Shown here piece by piece: positions 7,649-16,245 of a DNA stretch of 64,000 bases (its first letter is position 1; every line of letters begins with the position of its first letter). The notes beneath the pieces are model-generated. The model saw only the letters and a program-made list of their open reading frames with translations, was not told the DNA's origin and searched no databases. Where the stretch lies: assembly GCA_050699435.1 (NCBI GenBank), contig JBOHGM010000005.1, positions 1 through 64,000 on the forward strand, written 5' to 3'. The DNA is from GCA-003244245 sp050699435 (GTDB lineage: Bacteria; Actinomycetota; Actinomycetes; Mycobacteriales; Pseudonocardiaceae). Both the position numbers and the translations under genes were made by a program.

Positions 7649-8347
7649 TCACCGTGATCGTGCTGTGCGACCAGCCAAGATTACCGTTTGAGCCGTAACT
7701 TCGCCGACGTAGCCTAGGTTCGCCGGGTCGTCGAGATACAGTTCATTTAACCACAGCATCCACAAACCATGAGCATCACGGAGCTCGTTGGCAACAGTGC
7801 CGCATTCAGTCAGAGCTGCCAGCGCATTCTCGGAGTCCGCACGTTTCGCCGCGGCGACGATATGGGTCCACAGTTCTTCCGAGAAGTAATCCAGCAGGTA
7901 TCGAATACGGTCAGCACAAACTGCAACGCGGTGTCTGACGGCCTCAGCGTAATCGACAGCGTCCCGCTCCCGCTCCCAGTCCACGCCCTCGGCCGAAGGA
8001 AGCTCGGCGACTCTCATATGTGGAAGCGGCGGAAGTTGATCCTGCGTACCCACCGGACCTCCGGTATCACCGGGAATCTCAACGGACGCTAGTCGGACCA
8101 GTTCTTCCAACTGTCCGTCATCGGTATGCTCGATGGCATCAATCGCAATATCGATCGACTGATTTACCATGACATAGTCGTACTCGGCCAATTGGTTGTC
8201 GAGTTCAAAGGCGATCTCATCGACCGATAGGGCAACCTCGTTGAGTTCGTCGACCCGCACTTCGATCGCTACGTCGCGGCGTTCGTGCAGCTCCTCAAGC
8301 TCCTCGATTAAGCTGTCGGCGTCAAGCAGCTTGTCAACATCGGGCAT
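7649..8347 (-). CDS. Acidic hypothetical protein
   Basis: 232 residues, strongly acidic and mostly helical (MPDVDKLLDADSLIEELEEL at the start), with a C-terminal half containing RHRVAVCADRIRYLLDYF and LWMLWLNELYLDDPANLGY. No domain recognised. ATG at 8347 was preferred over GTG at 8371 because GGGGTGG sits at ribosome-binding distance. The DNA is visibly less GC-rich than the flanking backbone, and the gene separates DUF2530/NCS2 from marR/MFS genes that normally lie close together, so it was probably acquired. Confidence 0.6.
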   Translation of the reverse strand: MPDVDKLLDADSLIEELEELHERRDVAIEVRVDELNEVALSVDEIAFELDNQLAEYDYVMVNQSIDIAIDAIEHTDDGQLEELVRLASVEIPGDTGGPVGTQDQLPPLPHMRVAELPSAEGVDWERERDAVDYAEAVRHRVAVCADRIRYLLDYFSEELWTHIVAAAKRADSENALAALTECGTVANELRDAHGLWMLWLNELYLDDPANLGYVGEVTAQTVILAGRTARSR

Positions 8348-8572
8348 TCCGACCACCCCTGTACAGTCCACTTCCCCAGGTACCGCGCATCAACGTAGCG
8401 CAGAACCCCGACAAGGGCTACGTCGACAAGGGGCTACGTCCGATCTGACGCCTGGTTACGCGACGGGACGGATCGGGGTGACCGAGGAAGACCTGCTCGT
8501 CCAGTCGGAGCTGCTGTCAAGCAGCCGCAGTCGAGGAGACTCGGAGTGCCGCCCACGGGCGAACTCGTGAGC

Positions 8573-8584
8573 TATGCTAAGGAT
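8573..8584 (+). promoter_or_regulatory. -10 element of a probable leaderless marR transcript
   Basis: TATGCT at 8573-8578 is followed six bases later by the GTG at 8585. In actinomycetes a -10 hexamer 6-7 bases before a start codon is the mark of leaderless mRNA. There is no convincing Shine-Dalgarno for this GTG. No clear -35 was seen. Confidence 0.45.
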
Positions 8585-9016
8585 GTGACCGTCACGGAGG
8601 AGCACACCCTCGCCGGTCGGCTCCGGATCGCCGTAGTCCGGCTGAACCGGCGGCTGCGGGCACAGCGTGACATTCAGGCGGTCGCCACCCTCACCCAGCT
8701 CTCTGCGCTGTCCACGCTGCACCAGTATGGCCCGATGAGTCCCGGTGAGCTGGCCGCCAGGGAGCGGGTGCAACCGCCCTCGATGACCAGGGTGATCGCC
8801 GCGCTGGCCGAGCTCAGCTTCGTCGAACGCAGCCCGCACCCGAGCGACGGCAGGCAGACCGTGGTCTCGTTGACCGAGGCCGGCCGGGCGTACGTGGACG
8901 CGGAGGTCTGCGCCCGGGAGCGCTGGCTGGACGAGCGGCTGGCCGAGCTCTCCGAGGAGGAGCGCGCGGTGTTGTGGCGCGCGGCGGAGATCGTCGACCG
9001 GATGGCGAGTACCTGA
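8585..9016 (+). CDS. MarR-family transcriptional regulator
   Basis: 143 residues with the MarR winged helix: LTQLSALSTLHQYGPMSPGE, then LAARERVQPPSMTRVIAALA as helix-turn-helix and FVERSPHPSDGRQTVVSLTE as the wing, where DGRQ is diagnostic. It probably controls the MFS exporter that starts three bases after its stop. An alternative start at 8546 (GTG) is preceded by CGGAG. The GTG at 8585 was chosen because of the leaderless promoter signature. The ligand is unknown; aromatic compounds or drugs are usual for the family. Confidence 0.85.
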   Translation: MTVTEEHTLAGRLRIAVVRLNRRLRAQRDIQAVATLTQLSALSTLHQYGPMSPGELAARERVQPPSMTRVIAALAELSFVERSPHPSDGRQTVVSLTEAGRAYVDAEVCARERWLDERLAELSEEERAVLWRAAEIVDRMAST

Positions 9017-9019
9017 CGA

Positions 9020-10321
9020 GTGCGTGCCGATCAACCCACAGCCCCTGTGACGGCCAGCATGTTCGCCTCGCTGCGGGTGCGCAACTACCGCCTCTTCGCC
9101 ACCGGGCAGATCGTCTCGCTGATCGGCACCTGGGGCCAGCGGGTCGCCCAGGACTGGCTGGTGCTCGAACTGTCCGGCGGCAGCCCGGTGGCGCTGGGCA
9201 TCGCGGTGGCGCTGCAGTTCAGCCCGACGCTGGTGCTGTCGTTGTGGGCCGGGGTGCTGGCGGACCGCTACGACAAGCGCAGGCTGCTGATCGCGCTGCA
9301 GGTCGCGATGGGGCTGTGCGCACTGCTGCTGGGCCTGCTCGACGTCGGCGGGATCGTGCAGCTCTGGCACGTCTACCTGCTGTGCCTGCTGCTCGGCTGC
9401 TTCTCCGCGGTGGACATCCCGGTCCGGCAGTCCTTCGCCATGGAAATGGTGGGGCGCGAGCAGGTCACCAACGTGGTCGCGCTCAACTCGATGACGTTCA
9501 ACATGGCCCGGATCGCCGGACCCGCGCTGGCCGGCCTGGCCATCGTGGCGATCGGCACCGGATGGGTCTTCCTGGTCAACGCGGCGAGCTTCGCCGCGGT
9601 GGTGATCGGGCTGGCGCTGATGGATCCCGCTCGGCTGCACCGGTCGGCGCCGGTCCCGCGGCGCTCCGGGCAGCTGCGGGAGGGGCTCGGTTATGTGCGG
9701 CGCCGCGCCGACCTCCTCGTGTTGCTGACGCTGGTGTTCTTCGTCGCCACCTTCGGCCTCAACTTTCACCTCACGCTGCCGGTGGTGGCGCGCAACGTGT
9801 TCGGCCGCGGCGCCGACGCCTACGGGTTGCTCGCGACGCTGCTGGCCATCGGCACGCTCGCCGGGGCCACCCTGGCCGCCCGCCGCAGCGGCCGGGGCCG
9901 CCCCCGGCTGCGCCTGGTGCTCGGCGCCGCGCTGGCCTTTGGGCTGCTGGAGGTCGTGGTCGGGCTGATGCCGACCTTCGCCGCCTTCGGGCTGATGCTG
10001 GTGCCGTGCGGCGCGGCCGCGCTCACCTTCACCACGGCGGCCAACGCCACCGTGCAACTGTCCGTCGACCCGTGGATGCGCGGCCGGGTGATGGGGCTGT
10101 ACATGCTGCTGTTCCTGGGTGGCAACCCGATCGGCGGACCGCTGCTGGGCTGGGTCGCCGAACAGGTGGGCGGGCGCGCGCCGATCGTGCTCGGCGGGGT
10201 GGTGACCATGCTCGCCACGCTCGTCTGCGGCGCGGTACTGGCCCGCCACCCGGATCGGCGCGGTGGCCACCGCCCGCACCATGCAAGGGTTGACACCGCG
10301 GAAGAGGTTAGGCTAACCTAA
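9020..10321 (+). CDS. MFS transporter
   Basis: 433 residues with twelve hydrophobic segments, opening MFASLRVRNYRLFATGQIVS and containing the MFS loop motif LADRYDKRRLL between helices 2 and 3. The family (DHA-like, similar to EntS-type exporters) usually exports drugs or siderophores. It is in one transcription unit with marR. GTG at 9020 is the first start; ATG at 9059 is possible and would begin just before the conserved part. The last six codons overlap an iron-box promoter that reads onward, but that promoter cannot drive this gene. Confidence 0.8.
   Translation: MRADQPTAPVTASMFASLRVRNYRLFATGQIVSLIGTWGQRVAQDWLVLELSGGSPVALGIAVALQFSPTLVLSLWAGVLADRYDKRRLLIALQVAMGLCALLLGLLDVGGIVQLWHVYLLCLLLGCFSAVDIPVRQSFAMEMVGREQVTNVVALNSMTFNMARIAGPALAGLAIVAIGTGWVFLVNAASFAAVVIGLALMDPARLHRSAPVPRRSGQLREGLGYVRRRADLLVLLTLVFFVATFGLNFHLTLPVVARNVFGRGADAYGLLATLLAIGTLAGATLAARRSGRGRPRLRLVLGAALAFGLLEVVVGLMPTFAAFGLMLVPCGAAALTFTTAANATVQLSVDPWMRGRVMGLYMLLFLGGNPIGGPLLGWVAEQVGGRAPIVLGGVVTMLATLVCGAVLARHPDRRGGHRPHHARVDTAEEVRLT
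10290..10321 (+). promoter_or_regulatory. Promoter overlapped by an IdeR/DmdR iron box
   Basis: A consensus -35 TTGACA (10290-10295) and a TANNNT -10 TAACCT (10314-10319) are 18 bases apart. Positions 10303-10321 match the actinobacterial iron box TTAGGTTAGGCTAACCTAA at 17 of 19 positions, covering the -10. An iron-loaded DtxR-family repressor (IdeR or DmdR1) bound there would block RNA polymerase, so transcription should rise when iron is scarce. The predicted start is near 10326, reading rightward. Confidence 0.7.
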
Positions 10322-10325
10322 TGGT

Positions 10326-10417
10326 ACGGCTTCGTGGTGGGAGCCTAGGCAATCAGCAGTTCGGAAACACGTCGGGCCCGACCGGACGATCCCCCCGGTC
10401 GGGCCCGGCAGATTTTG
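10326..10417 (+). ncRNA. Candidate iron-responsive small RNA
   Basis: The iron-box promoter is followed within about 90 bases by a strong terminator, with no convincing gene between them. The predicted transcript has a 5' hairpin (GGCTTC/GGAGCC, 10328-10345), an unstructured middle and the terminator hairpin, whose loop is C-rich (ACGATCCCC) and could pair with ribosome binding sites. This layout resembles mycobacterial MrsI, an IdeR-controlled iron-sparing sRNA, though no sequence relation is claimed. A 44-codon frame from 10321 reads through the hairpin and looks non-coding. Confidence 0.5.
10373..10417 (+). terminator. Rho-independent terminator
   Basis: Perfect 13-bp stem CGGGCCCGACCGG (10373-10385) with its complement at 10395-10407, a 9-base loop, then TTTT at 10413-10416. 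It ends both the MFS transcript and the proposed small RNA. Confidence 0.8.
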
Positions 10418-10437
10418 TGCCTCACATCGAGGCCCAT

Positions 10438-11934
10438 TCATATCGAGGGCCATGAGTGCACCGGCTGGTTGGAGTGCATGTGCTCGACGTAGCGGCGGAG
10501 CATTCCGGCTAGCGCGGTTCGCTGGTCGGCACCCTGGCCGGCCAGCGTCCGTACCGTCTCGCGCTGCCAGGTGGCGCCGGTTCGCCGCGTCACGCAGCGC
10601 TGCTCGATCACCCCGAGATAGCGCTTGCGCACGTCGTCGGAGACCCCGCAGCTACGCAGCCCGTGATGGGCCAGCGGGAGCAGCGTGCGCAGCACCAATT
10701 CATCCGGCGGGGTCCACCCGACGCCCGGCCAGTACAGCCGCGCATCCATGCCGAGCCGGGCGCCCGCGTACAGGTTCTCTTCCGCGGTAAGAAAGGACAT
10801 CTGGGTCCACACCGGACGGTCCAGCTTGGCGAGCCCGAGTAGCGCGCCAAAGTAGAACGCGGCGTTGGCCATTACGTCGACCACCGTGGGGCCGGCCGGC
10901 AGCACCCGGTTCTCGATGCGCAGGTGCGGCACCCCGTCCGTGACGTCATACACCGGCCGGTTCCACCGCCAGACCGTGCCGTTGTGTAACCGCAGTTCCG
11001 ACAGTGCGGGAGCCTTGCCCCCGGCGAGCACCGCCAGTGGGTCTTCGTCCTCGGTGTCGGGCAGCAACGGCGGAAAGTACCGCGCGTTCTCCTCGAAGAG
11101 GTCGAAGATCGAGGTGATCCACCGTTCACCGAACCAGACCCTCGGTCGCACTCCCTGGTTGCGCAGCTCCGGCGAGCGGGTGTCGGTGGACTGCTCGAAG
11201 AGCGGAATGCGGGTTTCCTGCCACAGTGCCCGGCCGAGTAGGTACGGCGAGTTCGCGGCCAGCGCCACCTGTACCCCGGCCAAGGCCTGCGCGGCGTTCC
11301 AGTGCGCGGCGAAGTCCTCCGGGGCGACCTGCAGGTGCAGTTGCACCGACGTGCACCCGGCTTCAGGCAGGATCGAGTCCACGGCGCAGCGCAAGCGCTC
11401 CGGTGCCATCCCGTCCAGCGCCGCGCCCTCGATGTCGAGCACGAGCTCCTCGCGCCGCGCGGCCAGGATCTGCTCGTTGAGCAGGGCGTAGCGCGACTTG
11501 GGAGACATCCATCGCAGGTCGAAGTGGACGGCTCGCAGCGTCGGCAGGATGCCGATCATGACGATGCTGGCCCGCGCGCCGGACGCGGCCCGGTTCGCGG
11601 TGTTCAGCGCTGCGCACAGTTCGTGCTCGAGACCACACGTCTCCTGGCCGGCCAACAGCCGGGGCCGGACGTTGATCTCGATGTTGTGCTGCCCGAGCTC
11701 GGTCTGGAAGGCCGGATCACCGATTCGCTGCAGCACTGCCTGGTTGACCATCGCAGGATCGAGGTTCTCGTCGACCAGGTTCAGTTCGAGCTCCAGCCCC
11801 ACCTGCCCACGTCCTGAGTCGAAGCTGTGCCCGGCCAGCATCCGGGCCAACGCCTCCATGCAGAGCTGAATCTTCTCCCGGTAGCGCTGAATGTCCCGTG
11901 AGGTGTAGGCCGATCTGTTCGCGCCGTCACTCAT
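10438..11934 (-). CDS. Glutamate-cysteine ligase family protein (GCS2)
   Basis: 498 residues. The core (VGLELELNLVDENLDPAMVN, GQHNIEINVRP, then ALAANSPYLLGR and LRIENRVLPAGPTVVDVMAN) is that of the GCS2 carboxylate-amine ligase family, related to YbdK and plant-type glutamate-cysteine ligases. These join glutamate to an amine or thiol using ATP. Actinomycetes make mycothiol rather than glutathione, so the true substrate is uncertain; ergothioneine biosynthesis uses an EgtA of this broad type, but no egt genes are here. Start at 11934 (MSDGANRS) has GGGAGGG just upstream; the frame extends further with no conserved sequence. It stands alone, facing the candidate sRNA. Confidence 0.8.
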   Translation of the reverse strand: MSDGANRSAYTSRDIQRYREKIQLCMEALARMLAGHSFDSGRGQVGLELELNLVDENLDPAMVNQAVLQRIGDPAFQTELGQHNIEINVRPRLLAGQETCGLEHELCAALNTANRAASGARASIVMIGILPTLRAVHFDLRWMSPKSRYALLNEQILAARREELVLDIEGAALDGMAPERLRCAVDSILPEAGCTSVQLHLQVAPEDFAAHWNAAQALAGVQVALAANSPYLLGRALWQETRIPLFEQSTDTRSPELRNQGVRPRVWFGERWITSIFDLFEENARYFPPLLPDTEDEDPLAVLAGGKAPALSELRLHNGTVWRWNRPVYDVTDGVPHLRIENRVLPAGPTVVDVMANAAFYFGALLGLAKLDRPVWTQMSFLTAEENLYAGARLGMDARLYWPGVGWTPPDELVLRTLLPLAHHGLRSCGVSDDVRKRYLGVIEQRCVTRRTGATWQRETVRTLAGQGADQRTALAGMLRRYVEHMHSNQPVHSWPSI

Positions 11935-12101
11935 CGACCCTCCCACCCGGCGCGCCCCACCGGCTCCGCTCGCCGCATCAGCTTTGCCCGCAGCGGGCGG
12001 CAAGTAAACCTGGCACAACGCTACGAGCCGTGACCAGCCGCCGAACTGGTGGACTGGGGTATCCCGCCGCAATCGCTTCGCGACGGTGCGTAACGCTTAG
12101 G

Positions 12102-12683
12102 GTGACCACCGTGGACCAATGGGGTGCAGAGCTGGAGCTGCATGCCCGGGCGGGCCGCGCAGTGCTCGTCGCGTACGGCGACGGGCTACCGGACCCGAGC
12201 GACCTGCAGTTGCCCACTGGCCTAGGGCCGGCGCTGCATGAGTGGGCACTGATCGCCGAGGCGGTGCGCCGGGCCGGGGCCGGCGACGGTGAGCCAGGGG
12301 CCCTGGTCTCCCAGCGCGGCCGAGTGCTCGCCGCCCGGCTGGCCAGCAGCACGGGTGTCCCGGTGGGCTATGCCGATCCGATCGCCGGCGGGATCGAGGT
12401 TCTGCCCCCCGGTCAGGACCGGGAGCCGACGCCCTGGGTGACCGGTCTACCGGTCAGTGCCGCCACCGCGGTGATCGTGGGAGTCGCCCTGCTCGCCCTC
12501 TCCGAGGGCTTGACCTCGGTCGGTAGCTGGCTCGTGGTGCTGGCGAATCTCCTGGTCGCCGCAGGGCTCGCACCCTCGATCTGGCTGGCGCGGGCAGTCC
12601 CGATCTGGCGATGGCTGGCCTACGGGACCGCTGCCGGCATCCTCCTCACCTGGCTCACCCTCCTGCTGTCGCTGCTCGGTTAG
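12102..12683 (+). CDS. DUF2537 membrane protein
   Basis: 193 residues. A soluble N-terminal half (VDQWGAELELHARAGRAVLV, YGDGLPDPSDLQLP, GALVSQRGRVLAARL) is followed by four hydrophobic helices from about residue 105. This is the DUF2537 family, found in actinomycetes near serC and sepH, as here. GTG at 12102 is used; GTG at 12111 is also possible. TAACGCTT lies just upstream, so a leaderless message is possible. No biochemical role is known to me. Confidence 0.7.
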   Translation: MTTVDQWGAELELHARAGRAVLVAYGDGLPDPSDLQLPTGLGPALHEWALIAEAVRRAGAGDGEPGALVSQRGRVLAARLASSTGVPVGYADPIAGGIEVLPPGQDREPTPWVTGLPVSAATAVIVGVALLALSEGLTSVGSWLVVLANLLVAAGLAPSIWLARAVPIWRWLAYGTAAGILLTWLTLLLSLLG

Positions 12684-12696
12684 TTCTTTCCGCAGT

Positions 12697-12748
12697 CTGG
12701 ATGCAGACTGCAGCAAAGTGGGCCGGGATTACTGCAGTCTGCATCCAG
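12697..12748. repeat. Palindromic repeat, copy 1
   Basis: Perfect 17-bp inverted repeat: CTGGATGCAGACTGCAG (12697-12713) and its complement (12732-12748) around an 18-base loop. A near-identical element lies at 13708-13768, on the other side of the DUF559 gene. This copy has an extra base and a changed base in the loop. Confidence 0.8.
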
Positions 12749-12768
12749 AACGCGGGAAAGGGGGGTGA

Positions 12769-13641
12769 TCAGTGGCGGGCGAGTGCCGCGCGTACGGTGC
12801 GGACCATTCGAGCGGGAGTTGCGAGCAACGGTGCGGTGACGAACACGACTTCCCACCCAGCCGCCTGCACCCGGTTGAGGCGATCACGGTCGCGGTTGAG
12901 TGCCCACAGTTGCCCGTCGCGCCACGATCCGTCGTACTCGACTGCCAGCTTCTGCTCGGGAAAGGCGAGATCGGCACGGGCCAGCCGGCCTCGGGAGTCC
13001 TCGATCCAGTACTGCGGCACCGGGCGCAGCCCGTCCAGCACTAGCCAGACCCGCATCCGGGACTCGGGCGGCGACTCGGCACGCGGATCGGCGAGCTCCT
13101 CAGCCTGGCGAGCCAGCACAATGCCCCGATCGCGCCGGTGGGACATCATGCAGCGCAGTGCCGCGCGGTCTAGGATCCCGGCGCGCAGTACGACGTCGAG
13201 GTCAGCAACGGCATCGGGCAGGGCTCGGTCCAGCAGCAGGTCGAGCCCCATCCGCAGGGGTGTCGCGAGCCCGATCCGGCCCCATGGCTGTGACTCGTCG
13301 TCTCGCTGCTCGCAACGGCGGATGTCTAATCCGTTGCGCCGGAAAACCCGGACAGCTTCTGGGACGACCAGTTCGACGGGATCCTTGGCGCGCGCAAGTG
13401 GCACATCGCGCAGTGTCGCCGCCGACCGGCCGGTGAGCACCGCTTCCTCGGGAAGGATGAGCTCGGCGGCGGCGCAGCGCAACTCGTGGCTATCCGGTAT
13501 ACCGGCGGGCACGTAGACGTCCTGGAACAAGCGACGCACACCAGGCCCGCGCAACTGCCCACTCGTCAGCACGCCCGCCCGCACCGCCTCCGATCCTCGG
13601 AAAGGGCCACTCAGATCGATCGCACGAATACTCCTGCCCAT
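12769..13641 (-). CDS. DUF559 endonuclease-fold protein with AbiEi-like N-terminus
   Basis: 290 residues. The N-terminal half has a winged-helix/AbiEi look (VRAGVLTSGQLRGPGVRRLF, DVYVPAG, LTGRSAATLRDVPL). The C-terminal half is a DUF559/Vsr-like nuclease fold with ESRMRVWLVLDGLRP, RADLAFPEQKLAVEYDG and NRDRDRLNRVQAAGWEVVFV, retaining the E...D...E-Y-D-G arrangement. Such proteins are abundant single-copy accessory genes in actinomycetes, and their role (mobile, repair or defence) is unsettled. ATG at 13641 is used; the frame extends to a TTG at 13650. It is framed by the two palindromic repeats. Confidence 0.7.
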   Translation of the reverse strand: MGRSIRAIDLSGPFRGSEAVRAGVLTSGQLRGPGVRRLFQDVYVPAGIPDSHELRCAAAELILPEEAVLTGRSAATLRDVPLARAKDPVELVVPEAVRVFRRNGLDIRRCEQRDDESQPWGRIGLATPLRMGLDLLLDRALPDAVADLDVVLRAGILDRAALRCMMSHRRDRGIVLARQAEELADPRAESPPESRMRVWLVLDGLRPVPQYWIEDSRGRLARADLAFPEQKLAVEYDGSWRDGQLWALNRDRDRLNRVQAAGWEVVFVTAPLLATPARMVRTVRAALARH

Positions 13642-13707
13642 GCGCAGCAACGCTGCTGCATCACCCCCACCCCGTCCAATTCGCCATCCACAGGCCCCCG
13701 GTTTGAC

Positions 13708-13768
13708 GCGTTCTGGATGCAGACTGCAGTAAAGTGGCCGGGATTACTGCAGTCTGCATCCAGAACGC
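13708..13768. repeat. Palindromic repeat, copy 2
   Basis: Perfect inverted repeat with 25-bp arms (13708-13732 and 13744-13768) around an 11-base centre. The inner 17 bp of each arm are identical to copy 1 at 12697-12748. Such an element would form a strong hairpin in RNA or DNA and resembles REP/MITE-type sequences. Confidence 0.85.
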
Positions 13769-13785
13769 GCCAAACCAGGGCCCGG

Positions 13786-14766
13786 TTACTCGCGTGGGGA
13801 GCGTACGCCGAGCAGGACGTCTTCCCAGGAAGGGACGATCGGGCGGTCCTTGCGACCCCGTTTCGGCGCGGGTGGCGCTGCGGCCGGGTGCTCCGTCGGT
13901 GGCTGCTGGTCGCGCTGCTCCGCAGCGGGTCGCTCGGCCGGGTGGGGCGGGCGGTAGGCGGGACCGTCGTCGGGCACCGCCCGGGCGCCGTGCTGCTCTT
14001 CGGTCACCGGCACGCCGATCTGGGGATCAGTCTGCGACGTATCGGGTGATGGGACCTGCGACGGGGCCGGGGACTGCTCCTGCGGGACAGGTTCCCAGCT
14101 GGGCGTGGCCGGGTTCGGCTCGGGCACGGGGTTCAGCGGCGTCACCGGCGCCACCGGGCGCAGCGCAACGGCTGGTTGCGGATCTATCAGATCGGTGGCG
14201 TGGTCGTCGAGCGCGGTCACCGTGCCGCCATGCGCGCCGGGATGGAAGGTCCAGTGCGCCTTGTTGTCCGACCGACCGGCCCGCCAGCGCAGCTGCACGA
14301 CCCACTTGCCGTTCTCACCGCGCCACGAGTCCCAGGTCACCGCGTCGTAGTCGTGTCCACGCTTGCCGAAGGTCTCGCTGACGACCTCCTCCAGGGTGCG
14401 CACGTCGGGACCGTCGGAGCGCACTGGGTGCGCCTGCTGAGCCAACTGAGCGGTGCGGGACCTTTCCAGCAGCACCGGATAGGCGAACCGCTCGATCCGC
14501 TGGCTCGGGACGCCAGCGGCTGCGGCCACCTGCTCGACGGAAGCTCCGGCCCTGATCCGGGCCTGGATCTCACGGGGTCGCATCTGGCTCTCCAGCTCGA
14601 TCTCGATCTGGCCGAGGCGAGGGAGATCACCTCGGACCGCTGCGTGCAGGCCTTCGTCCGCGGGTAGGGTGAACCGCTCCCGCCGCTCCCCGGACCGCTG
14701 CGCCACCGTCTCGAGGATGACCGTGCGGCCGTCGATCCCCAGACCGACCACCCGCAGCGCTCGCAT
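13786..14766 (-). CDS. sepH: Septation protein SepH (DUF3071)
   Basis: 326 residues. The DUF3071 domain starts MRALRVVGLGIDGRTVILE and contains a helix-turn-helix-like IQARIRAGASVEQVAAAAGV, followed by WDSWRGENGKWVVQLRW. A long proline/glutamine-rich linker leads to a conserved C-terminal VPSWEDVLLGVR. SepH binds FtsZ and promotes filament bundling at division septa in Streptomyces and mycobacteria. Start at 14766 has GGAGG eight bases upstream. It lies beside serC, the usual actinomycete arrangement. Confidence 0.9.
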   Translation of the reverse strand: MRALRVVGLGIDGRTVILETVAQRSGERRERFTLPADEGLHAAVRGDLPRLGQIEIELESQMRPREIQARIRAGASVEQVAAAAGVPSQRIERFAYPVLLERSRTAQLAQQAHPVRSDGPDVRTLEEVVSETFGKRGHDYDAVTWDSWRGENGKWVVQLRWRAGRSDNKAHWTFHPGAHGGTVTALDDHATDLIDPQPAVALRPVAPVTPLNPVPEPNPATPSWEPVPQEQSPAPSQVPSPDTSQTDPQIGVPVTEEQHGARAVPDDGPAYRPPHPAERPAAEQRDQQPPTEHPAAAPPAPKRGRKDRPIVPSWEDVLLGVRSPRE

Positions 14767-14884
14767 CCTAGAGACCTCCGCATCACCCGTGCCGGTTGCC
14801 CGACACCGTAGGCCGGTGGACGAGCCCGCCGGGGGAGGCGCGCCGCCACCTGCCACCATCGGGGTCAGCCCCGCCTGGCGGGCC

Positions 14885-16012
14885 TCACCCGAGCCGCTCG
14901 ACCACCCAGTCGATGCACGCCGTCACCGCGGCGACGTCATCGGGGTCGACGGCAGGGAACATACCGATTCGCAGCTGGTTTCGCCCCAGTTTGCGGTAGG
15001 GCTCGGTGTCCACGATGCCGTTGGCCCGCAATACCTTCGCCACTGTCGCCGCATCCACCGAGTCGGCGAAGTCCACGGTCCCGACGACCAGCGAGCGCTT
15101 CGCCGGGTCGGCCACGAACGGGGTGGCGAACTGCGACGACTCGGCCCAGGAGTACAGCCGCGAGGAGGAGTCGGTGGTCCGGGCGACGCACCAGTCCAGC
15201 CCGCCGTGCGCCAGCATCCACTCGATCTGGTCGGCGAGCAGCAGCAGCGTCGCTACCGCCGGGGTGTTGTAGGTCTGGTCCTTGCGGCTGTTGTCCAGCG
15301 CGGTGCGCAGGGACAGGAACTCCGGCACCCACCGGCCGGACGAGGCGATCTCGCTGACGCGATCCAGCGCGGCCGGGCTCAGCAGCGCGATCCACAGCCC
15401 GCCGTCGGAGGCGAAGCACTTCTGCGGCGCGAAGTAGTACACGTCGGCGTCGGCGGCCCGGACCGGGAGGCCACCTGCGCCGCTGGTGGCATCGATCGCC
15501 ACCAGTGCGTCCCCCGATCCGGGGGGCCGGACCACCGGGACCATCACCCCGGTGGAGGTCTCGTTGTGCGCCCAGCCGATCAGGTCACACGCGGGATCGG
15601 CGACGGGCTCCGGGGCGTCCCCGGGTGGCGCGGAGACCACCAGCGGATCGGCCAGGAACGGTGCGCCCGCGGTGGCTGCGGCGAACTTCGAGGAGAACTC
15701 GCCGTAGCTCAGGTGCAGTGCGCGGCTCCGGACCAGACCGAACGTGGCGGCGTCCCAGAACGCGGTGGTGCCGCCGACGCCGAGCACCACCTCGTAGCCC
15801 GCGGGCAGCGAGAACAGCTCGCGCAGGTCCGCCTTGATCCGGCCGACCAGTGACTTGACCGGCTTCTGCCGGTGCGAGGTGCCCATCATCGTGGTTCCAG
15901 TGGCTGCCAGTGCGGCCAGTTGCTCGGGCCGGACCTTCGACGGCCCGCAGCCGAAGCGCCCGTCGGCGGGCTTGAACTCAGCGGGAATGGTCAGCTCGGC
16001 GGTCTGCGTCAT
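14885..16012 (-). CDS. serC: Phosphoserine aminotransferase
   Basis: 375 residues, actinobacterial SerC type: PADGRFGCGPSKVRPEQLAA at the start, GVGGTTAFWDAATFGLV, and the PLP lysine (Lys198) in YYFAPQKCFASDGGLW. It transfers an amino group from glutamate to 3-phosphohydroxypyruvate in serine synthesis and can also act in the PLP pathway; the window also carries pdxH. Start at 16012 (MTQTAELTIP) has GGAG nine bases upstream. The frame stays open to 16249, and its extra codons include DADFRALQAMLRKFDPDSEW, perhaps a relic of another gene. Confidence 0.92.
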   Translation of the reverse strand: MTQTAELTIPAEFKPADGRFGCGPSKVRPEQLAALAATGTTMMGTSHRQKPVKSLVGRIKADLRELFSLPAGYEVVLGVGGTTAFWDAATFGLVRSRALHLSYGEFSSKFAAATAGAPFLADPLVVSAPPGDAPEPVADPACDLIGWAHNETSTGVMVPVVRPPGSGDALVAIDATSGAGGLPVRAADADVYYFAPQKCFASDGGLWIALLSPAALDRVSEIASSGRWVPEFLSLRTALDNSRKDQTYNTPAVATLLLLADQIEWMLAHGGLDWCVARTTDSSSRLYSWAESSQFATPFVADPAKRSLVVGTVDFADSVDAATVAKVLRANGIVDTEPYRKLGRNQLRIGMFPAVDPDDVAAVTACIDWVVERLG

Positions 16013-16245
16013 GCGGGAGTCTCCAGAGGTTGCCACCACGTTGCCCCGGCCCTGTTGCCGGAACCCAGTGCCTCGCAGCGTATGACGGTGGGCGTGCCGC
16101 GCTGTGGGGTGGCCGCGCGACCTCACCGCTCCCCACTCACTGTCGGGATCAAACTTGCGGAGCATCGCCTGCAGGGCACGGAAATCCGCATCGCTCGTGG
16201 TATGTGATGGGCCTCGCGTTTTCCGGGCAGCTGCTTGGTGGCTTT

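Noticed and set aside
8456..10282. Long 608-codon open frame on the minus strand across marR-MFS
   Set aside because: It is the antisense shadow of the high-GC MFS and marR genes, rich in His, Gln, Arg and Gly with no motifs.
10321..10455. 44-codon frame starting at the iron box
   Set aside because: It has no ribosome binding site apart from the end of the MFS gene, runs through the perfect terminator hairpin and has no protein-like composition; an RNA product fits better.
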